A stretch of 64,000 bases of DNA, taken from positions 136,946,929 through 137,010,928 of the forward strand of contig NC_135504.1 of assembly GCF_052857255.1 (NCBI RefSeq). The letters run 5' to 3'. The notes below the pieces were generated by a model, which was given only the letters and a program-made list of their open reading frames with translations, was not told where the DNA came from and did no database searches. The position numbers and the translations under genes were made by a program. This document shows, piece by piece, positions 49,562 to 62,600 of this stretch. The DNA is from Amblyomma americanum (taxonomy: Eukaryota > Arthropoda > Arachnida > Ixodida > Ixodidae). Every line of letters starts with the position of its first letter. Position 1 is the first letter of the stretch.

Positions 49562-52500
49562 TTATAGACGAGCTACAGCTATGACCTCAGCGAAATCATG
49601 CCTACACGAACATACAACCAGCATTTCATTCGCCGGATAATTCAGTGGACTTGGTGGCACCGACCATAGACACATGTTGCAATTCTTCGTTTTGGTAGCA
49701 CAGGTTCTGTGGCCGACTGGGCTCATCACCAGCACGGAAGCACATGCTCCATTGAAAGGCGGTTTATCAGCGATGGCGGCAAAGCAGCTGGTTTTTACAG
49801 AGAATATATGCCCCTGCAATAAGATGAAGCAAGCCCGGTGAACCATTATATACGAGCTACAGCTATGACATCTGCGAAATTATGCCTACACGAGCATACA
49901 AGCAGCATCTCATTCGCCGGATAATTCAGTGGACTTGGTGGCCCCGGTCATAGACACATGTTGCAATTCTTCGTTTTTGTAGCACAGGTTCTGTGGCCGA
50001 CTCGACTCGTCACCAGCACGGAAGCACATGCTCCATAGGAAGGTGGTTTATCAGCGATGGCGGCAAAGCAGCTGCTTTTTCCAGGGAATACATGCCCCTG
50101 CACTAAGATGAAGCAAGCCCAGTGAACCGTTATAGTCGAGCTACAGCTATGACCTCAGCGAAATCATGCCTACACGAACATACAACCAGCATCTCATGCG
50201 CCGGATAATTCAGTGGACTTGGTGCCGCCGACCATAGACACATGTTGCAATTCTTCGTTTTTGTAGCACAGGTTCTGTGGCCGACTGGGCTCAGCACCAG
50301 CACGGAAGCACATGCTGTATAGTAAGGCGGTTTATCAGCGATGGCGGCAAAGCAGCTGCTCTTTCCAGGGAATACATGCAACTGCACTAAGATGAAGCAA
50401 GCCCAGTGAACCGTTATAGACGAGCTACAGCTATGACTTTAGCGAAATCATGCCTACACGAACATACAACCAGCATCTCATGCGCCGGATAATTCAGTGG
50501 ACTTGGTGCCGCCGACCATAGACACATGTTGCAATTCTTCGTTTTTGTAGCACAGGTTCTGTGGCCGACTGGGCTCAGCACCAGCACGGAAGCACATGCT
50601 GTATAGTAAGGCGGTTTATCAGCGATGGCGGCAAAGCAGCTGCTCTTTCCAGGGAATACATGCAACTGCACTAAGATGAAGCAAGCCCAGTGAACCGTTA
50701 TAGACGAGCTACAGCTATGACCTCAGCGAAATCATGCCTACACAAACATACAACCAGCATCTCAATCGCCGGATAATTCAGTGGACTTGGTGCCACCGAC
50801 CATAGACACATGTTGCAATTCAACGTTTTTGTTGGACAGGTTATGTGGCCGACAGGGCTCATAACCAGCACGGAAGCACATTCTCCATAGTAAGGTGGTT
50901 TATCAGCGATGGCGGCAAAGCAGCTGCTTTTTCCAGGAAATACATGCCCCTTCACTAAGATGAAGCATGCCCAGTGAACCGTTATAGACGAGCTACAGCT
51001 ATGACCTCACCGAAATCATGCCTACACGAATATACAACCAGCATCTCATTCGCCGGATAATTCAGCGGACTTGGTGGCACCGACCATAGACACATGTTGC
51101 AATTCATCGTTTTTGTAGCACAGGTTATGTGGCCGACTGGGCTCATAACCAGCACGGAAGCACATGCTCCATAGGAAGGCGGTGTATCAGGGATGGCGGC
51201 AAAGCAGCTGCTTTTTCTAATGAATTCATGCCCCTACACTAAGATGAAGCAAGCCCAGTGAACCGTTATAGACGAGCTGCAGCTATGACCTCAGCAAAAT
51301 CATGCTTACACGAGCATACAACCAGCATCTCATTCGCCGGATAAATCAGTGGCCTTGGTTGCGCCAACTTAGCCACATGTTGCAATTCTTCGTTTTTGTA
51401 GCACAGGTTCTGTGGCCGACTGGGCTCAGCACCAGCACGGAAGCACATGCTGTATAGTAAGGCGGTTTATCAGCGATGGCGGCAAAGCAGCTGTTTTTTC
51501 CAGAAAAAACATGCCACTTCACTAAGATGAAGCAAGCCCAGTGAACCTTATAGACGAGCTACAGCTATGACCTCAGCAAAATTATGCCTACACAAACATA
51601 CAACCAGCATCTCACTCGCCGGATAATTCTGTGGACTTGGTGGCACCGACCATAGACACATGTTGCAATTCAACGTTTTTGTAGGACAGGTTATGTGGCC
51701 GACTGGGCTCATAACCAGCACGGAAGCACATTCTCCATAGTAAGGTGGTTTATCAGCGATGGCGGCAAAGCAGCTGCTTTTTCCAGGAAATACATGCCCC
51801 TTCACTAAGATGAAGCATGCCCAGTGAACCGTTATAGACGAGCTACAGCTATGACCTCACCGTAATCATGCCTACACGAATATACAACCAGCATCTCATT
51901 CGCCGGATAATTCAGCGGACTTGGTGGCACCGACCATAGACACATGTTGCAATTCATCGTTTTTGTAGCACAGGTTATGTGGCCGACTGGGCTCATAACC
52001 AGCACGGAAGCACATGCTCCATAGGAAGGCGGTGTATCAGGGATGGCGGCAAAGCAGCTGCTTTTTCTAATGAATTCATGCCCCTACACTAAGATGAAGC
52101 AAGCCCAGTGAACCGTTATAGACGAGCTGCAGCTATGACCTCAGCAAAATCATTCCTACACGAGCATACAACCAGCATCTCATTCGCCGGATAAATCAGC
52201 GGCCTTGGTGCCACCGACCATAGACACATGTTGCAATTCTTCGTTTTTGTAGCACAGGTTCTGTGGCCGACAGTGCTCAGCACCCGCACGGAAGCACATG
52301 CTGTATAGTAAGGCGGTTTGTCAGCGATGGCGGCAAAGCAGCTGTTTTTTCCAGGAAATACATGACCCTTCACTAAGATGAAGCAAGCCCAGTGAACCGT
52401 TATTGATGAGCTACAGCTATGGCATCGGTGAAATCATGCCTACACGCATAGTACCAGCATCTCATTCGCCGGATAATTCAGTAGACTTGGTGGCACCGAC

Positions 52501-54619
52501 CATAGACACATGTTGCAATTCTTCGTTTTTGTAGCACAGGCTCTTTGGCCGACTGGGCTCATCACCAGCACGGACGCACATTCTCCATACGAAGGCGGTT
52601 TATCAGCGATGGCGGCAAAGCAGCTGCTTTTTCCAGAGATTACATGCCCCTACACTAAGATGAAGCAACCCAGTGAACCATTATAGACGAGCTACACCTA
52701 TGGCCTCACCGAAATCATGCCTACACGAACATACAACCAGCATCTCACTCGCCGGACAATTCAGTGGACTTGGTGGCACCGACCATAGACACATGTTGCA
52801 ATTCTTCGTTTTTGCAGCACAGGTTCTGTGGCCGACTGTGCTCATCACCAGCAAAGAAGCACATGCACCATAGTAAGGCGGCTTATCAGCAATGGCGGCA
52901 AAGCAGCTGCTTTTTTCCAGGAAATACATGCCCCTTCACTAAGATGATGCATGCCCAGTGAACCGTAATAGAGGAGCTACAGCTATGACCTCACCCAACT
53001 CATGCCTACACGAACATACAACCAGCATCTCATATACACATGTTGCAATTCTTCGTTTTTGTAGCACTGGTTCTGAGGTCGACTGGGTTCATCATCAGCA
53101 CGGAAGCACATGCTCCATAGTAAGGCGGTTTATCAGCGATGGCGGCAAAGCAGCTGCTTTTTCCAGAAAATACATGCCCCTGCACTAAGATGAAGCAAGC
53201 CCAGTGAACCATTATACACGACCTACCACTGTGACCTCAGCGAAATCAGGCCTACACGAGCATACATCCAGCATCCCATTCCCCGGATAATTCAGTGAAC
53301 TTGGTGGCACCGACCATAGACACCTGTTGCAAGTCTTCGTTTTTGTGGCACAGGTTATGTCGCCGACTGGGCTCATCACCAGCACAGAAGCACATGCTCC
53401 ATAGTAAGGTGGTTTATCAGCGATGGCGGCAAAGCAGCTGCTTTTTATAGGGAATACATGCCCCTGCACTAAAATGAAGCAAGCCCAGTGAACCTTATAG
53501 ACTAGCTACAACTATGACCTCAGCGAAATAATGCCTACACGAACATACAACCAGCATCTCATTCACCGGATAATTCAGTTGACTTGGCACCGACCATAGA
53601 CACATGTTGCAAGTCTTCGTTTTTGTAGCACAGGTTATGTCGCCGACTGGGCTCATCACCAGCACAGAAGCACATGCTCCATAGTATGGTGGTTTATCAG
53701 CGATGGCGGCAAAGCAGCTGCTTTTTACAGGGAATACATGCCCCTGCACTAAAATGAAGCAAGCCCAGTGAACCTTATTGACTAGCTACAACTATGACCT
53801 CAGCGAAATAATGCCTACACGAGCATACAAGCAGCATCTCACTCGCCGGACAATTCAGTGGACTTGGTGGCACCGACCATAGACACATGTTGCAATTCTT
53901 CGTTTTTGCAGCACAGGTTCTGTGGCCGACTGTGCTCATCACCAGCAAAGAAGCACATGCACCATAGTAAGGCGGTTTATCAGCAATGGCGGCAAAGCAG
54001 CTGCTTTTTTCCAGGAAATACATGCCCCTTCACTAAGATGATGCATGCCCAGTGAACCGTAATAGAGGAGCTACAGCTATGACCTCACCCAAATCATGCC
54101 TACACGAACATACAACCAGCATCTCATTCGCCGGATAATTCAGTTGACTTGGCACCGACCATAGACACATGTTGCAAGTCTTCGTTTTTGTAGCACAGGT
54201 TATGTCGCCGACTGGGCTCATCACCAGCACAGAAGCACATGCTCCATAGTAAGGTGGTTTATCAGCGATGGCGGCAAAGCAGCTGCTTTTTATAGGGAAT
54301 ACATGCCCCTGCACTAAAATGAAGCAAGCCCAGTGAACCTTATAGACTAGCTACAACTATGACCTCAGCGAAATAATGCCTACACGAACATACAACCAGC
54401 ATCTCATTCACCGGATAATTCAGTTGACTTGGCACCGACCATAGACACATGTTGCAAGTCTTCGTTTTTGTAGCACAGGTTATGTGGCCGACTGGGCTCA
54501 GCACCAGCACGGAAGCACATGCTGTATAGTAAGGCGGTTTATCAGCGATGGCGGCAAAGCAGCTGTTTTTTCCAGAAAATACATGCCACTTCACTAAGAT
54601 GAAGCAAGCCCAGTGAACC
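49562..54619 (+). repeat. 18-monomer variant unit, copy 1 (5,058 bp)
   Basis: Order is h19, h20, h21, h22, then a jump to h8, h9, h10, h11/h12 hybrid, h13-h16, an h17/h1 fusion with a 38-bp deletion, an h17-like, an h18-like, h16, h17 and h18. Positions 49,431 to about 53,838 are almost identical to 54,490 to about 58,895. The last 650 bp before 54,490 are not shared and instead resemble 34.6-35.3 kb at an offset of 19,233 bp. Confidence 0.82.
52966..53211 (+). repeat. 246-bp h17/h1 fusion monomer with a 38-bp deletion, copy 1
   Basis: The left part is h17 (ccgtaatagaggagc, cctcacccaac). At catctcatatacacatg it joins h1 sequence. Compared with a normal h1, 38 bp are missing between 'ctcat' and 'gccat', with cat shared at the ends. 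The right part has h1 markers gaggtcgactgggttcatc. Confidence 0.86.
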
Positions 54620-57600
54620 TTATAGACGAGCTACAGCTATGACCTCAGCGAAATCATGCCTACACGAACATACAACCAGCATTTCATTCGCCGGATAATT
54701 CAGTGGACTTGGTGGCACCGACCATAGACACATGTTGCAATTCTTCGTTTTGGTAGCACAGGTTCTGTGGCCGACTGGGCTCATCACCAGCACGGAAGCA
54801 CATGCTCCATTGAAAGGCGGTTTATCAGCGATGGCGGCAAAGCAGCTGGTTTTTACAGAGAATATATGCCCCTGCAATAAGATGAAGCAAGCCCGGTGAA
54901 CCATTATATACGAGCTACAGCTATGACATCTGCGAAATTATGCCTACACGAGCATACAAGCAGCATCTCATTCGCCGGATAATTCAGTGGACTTGGTGGC
55001 CCCGGTCATAGACACATGTTGCAATTCTTCGTTTTTGTAGCACAGGTTCTGTGGCCGACTCGACTCGTCACCAGCACGGAAGCACATGCTCCATAGGAAG
55101 GTGGTTTATCAGCGATGGCGGCAAAGCAGCTGCTTTTTCCAGGGAATACATGCCCCTGCACTAAGATGAAGCAAGCCCAGTGAACCGTTATAGTCGAGCT
55201 ACAGCTATGACCTCAGCGAAATCATGCCTACACGAACATACAACCAGCATCTCATGCGCCGGATAATTCAGTGGACTTGGTGCCGCCGACCATAGACACA
55301 TGTTGCAATTCTTCGTTTTTGTAGCACAGGTTCTGTGGCCGACTGGGCTCAGCACCAGCACGGAAGCACATGCTGTATAGTAAGGCGGTTTATCAGCGAT
55401 GGCGGCAAAGCAGCTGCTCTTTCCAGGGAATACATGCAACTGCACTAAGATGAAGCAAGCCCAGTGAACCGTTATAGACGAGCTACAGCTATGACTTTAG
55501 CGAAATCATGCCTACACGAACATACAACCAGCATCTCATGCGCCGGATAATTCAGTGGACTTGGTGCCGCCGACCATAGACACATGTTGCAATTCTTCGT
55601 TTTTGTAGCACAGGTTCTGTGGCCGACTGGGCTCAGCACCAGCACGGAAGCACATGCTGTATAGTAAGGCGGTTTATCAGCGATGGCGGCAAAGCAGCTG
55701 CTCTTTCCAGGGAATACATGCAACTGCACTAAGATGAAGCAAGCCCAGTGAACCGTTATAGACGAGCTACAGCTATGACCTCAGCGAAATCATGCCTACA
55801 CAAACATACAACCAGCATCTCAATCGCCGGATAATTCAGTGGACTTGGTGCCACCGACCATAGACACATGTTGCAATTCAACGTTTTTGTTGGACAGGTT
55901 ATGTGGCCGACAGGGCTCATAACCAGCACGGAAGCACATTCTCCATAGTAAGGTGGTTTATCAGCGATGGCGGCAAAGCAGCTGCTTTTTCCAGGAAATA
56001 CATGCCCCTTCACTAAGATGAAGCATGCCCAGTGAACCGTTATAGACGAGCTACAGCTATGACCTCACCGAAATCATGCCTACACGAATATACAACCAGC
56101 ATCTCATTCGCCGGATAATTCAGCGGACTTGGTGGCACCGACCATAGACACATGTTGCAATTCATCGTTTTTGTAGCACAGGTTATGTGGCCGACTGGGC
56201 TCATAACCAGCACGGAAGCACATGCTCCATAGGAAGGCGGTGTATCAGGGATGGCGGCAAAGCAGCTGCTTTTTCTAATGAATTCATGCCCCTACACTAA
56301 GATGAAGCAAGCCCAGTGAACCGTTATAGACGAGCTGCAGCTATGACCTCAGCAAAATCATGCTTACACGAGCATACAACCAGCATCTCATTCGCCGGAT
56401 AAATCAGTGGCCTTGGTTGCGCCAACTTAGCCACATGTTGCAATTCTTCGTTTTTGTAGCACAGGTTCTGTGGCCGACTGGGCTCAGCACCAGCACGGAA
56501 GCACATGCTGTATAGTAAGGCGGTTTATCAGCGATGGCGGCAAAGCAGCTGTTTTTTCCAGAAAAAACATGCCACTTCACTAAGATGAAGCAAGCCCAGT
56601 GAACCTTATAGACGAGCTACAGCTATGACCTCAGCAAAATTATGCCTACACAAACATACAACCAGCATCTCACTCGCCGGATAATTCTGTGGACTTGGTG
56701 GCACCGACCATAGACACATGTTGCAATTCAACGTTTTTGTAGGACAGGTTATGTGGCCGACTGGGCTCATAACCAGCACGGAAGCACATTCTCCATAGTA
56801 AGGTGGTTTATCAGCGATGGCGGCAAAGCAGCTGCTTTTTCCAGGAAATACATGCCCCTTCACTAAGATGAAGCATGCCCAGTGAACCGTTATAGACGAG
56901 CTACAGCTATGACCTCACCGTAATCATGCCTACACGAATATACAACCAGCATCTCATTCGCCGGATAATTCAGCGGACTTGGTGGCACCGACCATAGACA
57001 CATGTTGCAATTCATCGTTTTTGTAGCACAGGTTATGTGGCCGACTGGGCTCATAACCAGCACGGAAGCACATGCTCCATAGGAAGGCGGTGTATCAGGG
57101 ATGGCGGCAAAGCAGCTGCTTTTTCTAATGAATTCATGCCCCTACACTAAGATGAAGCAAGCCCAGTGAACCGTTATAGACGAGCTGCAGCTATGACCTC
57201 AGCAAAATCATTCCTACACGAGCATACAACCAGCATCTCATTCGCCGGATAAATCAGCGGCCTTGGTGCCACCGACCATAGACACATGTTGCAATTCTTC
57301 GTTTTTGTAGCACAGGTTCTGTGGCCGACAGTGCTCAGCACCCGCACGGAAGCACATGCTGTATAGTAAGGCGGTTTGTCAGCGATGGCGGCAAAGCAGC
57401 TGTTTTTTCCAGGAAATACATGACCCTTCACTAAGATGAAGCAAGCCCAGTGAACCGTTATTGATGAGCTACAGCTATGGCATCGGTGAAATCATGCCTA
57501 CACGCATAGTACCAGCATCTCATTCGCCGGATAATTCAGTAGACTTGGTGGCACCGACCATAGACACATGTTGCAATTCTTCGTTTTTGTAGCACAGGCT

Positions 57601-59684
57601 CTTTGGCCGACTGGGCTCATCACCAGCACGGACGCACATTCTCCATACGAAGGCGGTTTATCAGCGATGGCGGCAAAGCAGCTGCTTTTTCCAGAGATTA
57701 CATGCCCCTACACTAAGATGAAGCAACCCAGTGAACCATTATAGACGAGCTACACCTATGGCCTCACCGAAATCATGCCTACACGAACATACAACCAGCA
57801 TCTCACTCGCCGGACAATTCAGTGGACTTGGTGGCACCGACCATAGACACATGTTGCAATTCTTCGTTTTTGCAGCACAGGTTCTGTGGCCGACTGTGCT
57901 CATCACCAGCAAAGAAGCACATGCACCATAGTAAGGCGGCTTATCAGCAATGGCGGCAAAGCAGCTGCTTTTTTCCAGGAAATACATGCCCCTTCACTAA
58001 GATGATGCATGCCCAGTGAACCGTAATAGAGGAGCTACAGCTATGACCTCACCCAACTCATGCCTACACGAACATACAACCAGCATCTCATATACACATG
58101 TTGCAATTCTTCGTTTTTGTAGCACTGGTTCTGAGGTCGACTGGGTTCATCATCAGCACGGAAGCACATGCTCCATAGTAAGGCGGTTTATCAGCGATGG
58201 CGGCAAAGCAGCTGCTTTTTCCAGAAAATACATGCCCCTGCACTAAGATGAAGCAAGCCCAGTGAACCATTATACACGACCTACCACTGTGACCTCAGCG
58301 AAATCAGGCCTACACGAGCATACATCCAGCATCCCATTCCCCGGATAATTCAGTGAACTTGGTGGCACCGACCATAGACACCTGTTGCAAGTCTTCGTTT
58401 TTGTGGCACAGGTTATGTCGCCGACTGGGCTCATCACCAGCACAGAAGCACATGCTCCATAGTAAGGTGGTTTATCAGCCATGGCGGCAAAGCAGCTGCT
58501 TTTTATAGGGAATACATGCCCCTGCACTAAAATGAAGCAAGCCCAGTGAACCTTATAGACTAGCTACAACTATGACCTCAGCGAAATAATGCCTACACGA
58601 ACATACAACCAGCATCTCATTCACCGGATAATTCAGTTGACTTGGCACCGATCATAGACACATGTTGCAAGTCTTCGTTTTTGTAGCACAGGTTATGTCG
58701 CCGACTGGGCTCATCACCAGCACAGAAGCACATGCTCCATAGTATGGTGGTTTATCAGCGATGGCGGCAAAGCAGCTGCTTTTTACAGGGAATACATGCC
58801 CCTGCACTAAAATGAAGCAAGCCCAGTGAACCTTATTGACTAGCTACAACTATGACCTCAGCGAAATAATGCCTACACGAGCATACAAGCAGCATCTCAT
58901 TCGCCGGATAATTCAGTGGACTTGGTGGCCCCGGCCTTAGACACATGTTGCAATTCTTCGTTTTTGTAGCCCAGGTTCTGTGGCCGACTGGGCTCATCAC
59001 CAGCACGGAAGCACATGCTCCATAGGAAGGCGTTTTATCAGCGATGGCGGGAAGGCAGCTGCTATTTCCAGGGAATACATGCCCCTGCATTAAGATGAAG
59101 CAAGCCCAGTGAACCGTTATAGACGAGCTACAGCTATGACCTCAGCGAAATCATGCCTACACGAACATACAACCAGCATCTCATGCGCCGGATAATTCAG
59201 TGGACTTGGTGCCACCGACCATAAACACATGTTGCAATTCTTCGTTTTTGTAGCACAGGTTCTGTGGCCGACTGGGCTCAGCACCAGCACGGAAGCACAT
59301 GCTGTATAGTAAGGCGGTTTATCAGCGATGGCGGCAAAGCAGCTGCTCTTTCCAGGGAATACATGCAACTGCACTAAGATGAAACAAGCCCAGTGAAGCG
59401 CTATAGACGAGCTACAGTTACGACCTCAGCGGAATCATGCCTACACGAATATACAACCAGCATCTCATTCCCCGGATAATTCAGTGGACTTGGTGGCACC
59501 GACCATAGACACATGTTGCAATTCATCGTTTTTGTAGCACAGGTTCTGTGGCCGACTGGGCTCAACACCAGCACGGAAGCACATGCTGCATAGTAAGGTG
59601 GTTTATCAGCGATGGTGGCAAAGCAGCTGCTTTTTCCAGGGAATAAATGGCCCTGCACTAAGATGAAGTAAGACCAGTGAACCT
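54620..59684 (+). repeat. 18-monomer variant unit, copy 2
   Basis: It repeats the preceding unit at +5,058 bp up to about 58,895, including rare shared changes such as ggcatcggtg (52431, 57479) and aaggtggttta (50041, 55098). Two differences noted by eye are g to c at 58480 and c to t at 58648. After that it carries the h20-like 'ggccttag' monomer (58833), an h21/h22 type (59117) and h4 (59401), as seen at 46.4-47.3 kb. Confidence 0.82.
58024..58269 (+). repeat. 246-bp h17/h1 fusion monomer with a 38-bp deletion, copy 2
   Basis: Identical fusion and deletion at +5,058 bp. A complex junction shared base for base shows that the two 4.4-kb segments have one origin. Confidence 0.86.
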
Positions 59685-62600
59685 TTATAGATGAGCTACA
59701 GCTATGACTTCAGCGAAATCATGCCTACACGAGCATACAACCAGCATCTCTTTCGCCGGATAATTCAGTAGACTTGGTGGCACCGACCCTAGACACATGT
59801 TGCAATTCTTCGTTTTTGTAGCAAAGGTTCTGTGGCCGACTGGGCTCGTCACCAGCACGGAAGCACATGCTCCATAGGAAGGCGGTTTATCAGCGATGGC
59901 GGAAAAGCAGCTGCTTTTTCCAGGGAATACATGCCCCTGCACTAAGATGAAGCAAGCCCAGTGAACCGTTATAGTCGAGCTACAGCTATGACCTCAGCGA
60001 AATCATGCCTAAACGAGCATACAACCAGCATCTCATTCGCCGGATAATTCAGTGGACTTGGTGGCACCGACCATAGACACATGTTGCAATTCATCGTTTT
60101 TGTAGCACAGGTTCTGTGGCCGACTGGGCTCATCACCAGCACGGAAGCACATGCTGCATTGTAAGGTGGTTTATCAGCAATGGTGGCAAAGCAGCTGCTT
60201 TTTCCAGGGATTACATGCCCCTACATTAAGATGAAGCAACCCAGTGAACCGTTATAGATGAGCTACACCTATGACCTCAGCGAAATCAAGCCTACAGAAC
60301 ATACAACCAGCATCTCACTCGTCGGACAATTCAGTGGACTTGGTGACACCGACCCTAGACACATGTTTCAATTCTTCGTTTTTGTAGCACAGGTTCTGTG
60401 GCCGACTGGGCTCATCACCAGCAAAGAAGCACATGCACCATAGTAAGGCGGTTTATCAGCAATGGCGGCAAAGCAGCTGCTTTTTCCCAGGAAATACATG
60501 CCCCTTCACTAAGATGATGCATGCCCAGTGAACCGTAATAGACGAGCTACAGCTATGACCTCACCGAAATCATGCCTACACGAACATACAACCAGCATCT
60601 CATTCGCCGGATAATTCAGTTGACTTGGCACCGACCATAGACACATGTTGCAAGTCTTCGTTTTTGTAGCACAGGTTATGTCGCCGACTGGGCTCATCAC
60701 CAGCACAGAAGCACATGCTCCATAGTAAGGTGAGGTATCAGCGATGGCGGCAAAGCAGCTGCTTTTTACAGGGAATACATGCCCCTGCACTAAAATGAAG
60801 CAAGCCCCGTGAACCTTATAGAATAGCTACAACTATGACCTCAGCGAAATAAGGCCTACACGAACATACAACCAGCATCTCATTCACCGGATAATTATGT
60901 GGACATGGTGGCACCGGCCATATACACATGTTGCAATTCTTCGTTTTTGTAGCACTGGTTCTGAGGCCGACTGGGTTCATCATCAGCGCGGAAGCACATG
61001 CTCCATAGTAAGGCGGTTTATCAGCGATGGCGGCAAAGCAGCTGCTTTTTCCAGAAAATACATGCAACTGCACTAAGATGAAGCAAGCCCAGTGAACCGT
61101 TATAGTCGAGCTACAGCTATGACCTCAGCGAAATCATGCCTAAACGAGCATACAACCAGCATCTCATTCGCCGGATAATTCAGTTGACTTGGTGGCACCG
61201 ACCATAGACACATGTTGCAATTCTTCGTTTTTGTAGCACAGGGTTCAGTGGCCGACTGGGCTCATCACCAGCACGGAAGCACATGCTCCATAGGAAGGCG
61301 TTTTATCAGCGATGGCGGCAAGGCAGCTGCTATTTCCAGGGAATACATGCCCCTGACTAAGATGAAGCAAGCCCAGTGAACCGTTATAGACGAGCTACAG
61401 CTATCACCTCAGCGAAATCATGCCTACACGAACATACAACCAGCATCTCATACGCCGGATAATTCAGTGGACTTGGTGCCACCGACCATAGACACATGTT
61501 GCAATTCTTCGTTTTTTAGCACAGGTTCTGTGGCCGACTTGGCTCAGCGCCAGCACGGAAGCACATGCTGTATAGTAAGGCGGTTTATCAGCGATGGCGG
61601 CAAAGCAGCTGCTTTTTCCAGGAAATACATGCCCCTTCACTAAGATGAAGCATGCCCAGTGAACCGTTATAGACGAGCTACAGCTATGACCTCACCGAAA
61701 TCATGCCTACACGAATATACAACCAGCATCTCATTCGCCGGATAATTCAGTGGACTTGGTGGCACCGACCATAGACACATGTTGCAATTCATCGTTTTTG
61801 TAGCGCAGGTTATGTGGCCGACTGCGCTCATAACCAGCACGGAAGCACATGCTCCATAGGAAGGCGGTGTATCAGGGATGGCGGCAAAGCAGCTGCTTTT
61901 TCTAATGAATTCATGCCCCTACACTAAGATGAAGCAAGCCCAGTGAACCGTTATAGACGAGCTGCAGCTATGACCTCAGCAAAATCATGCCTACACGAGC
62001 ATACAACCAGCATCTCATTCGCCGGATAAATCAGTGGCCTTGGTTGCGCCTACCATAGCCACATGTTGCAATTCTTCGTTTTTGTAGCACAGGTTCTGTG
62101 GCCGACTAGGCTCATCACCAGCACGGAAGCACATGCTCCATAGGAAGGCGGTTTTTCAGCGATGGCGGCAAAGCAGCTGCTTTTTCCAGGGAATACTACC
62201 CCTGCAATAAGATGAAGCAAGCCCAGTGAACCGTTATAGACGAGCTACAGCTATGACCTCAGCGAAATCATGCCTACACAAACATACAACCAGCATCTCA
62301 TTCGCCGGATAATTCAGTGGACTTGGTGCCACCGACCATAGACACATGTTTCAATTCTTCGTTTTTGTAGCACAGGTTCTGTGGCCGACAGTGCTCAGCA
62401 CCATCACGGAAGCACATGCTGTATAGTAAGGCGGTTTATCAGCGATGGCGGCAAAGCAGCTGTTTTTTCCAGGAAATACATGACCCTTCAGTAAGATGAA
62501 GCAAGCCCAGTGAACCGTTATTGATGAGCTACAGCTATGACATCAGGGAAATCATGCCTACACGCATAGAACCAGCATCTCATTCGCCGGATAATTCAGT

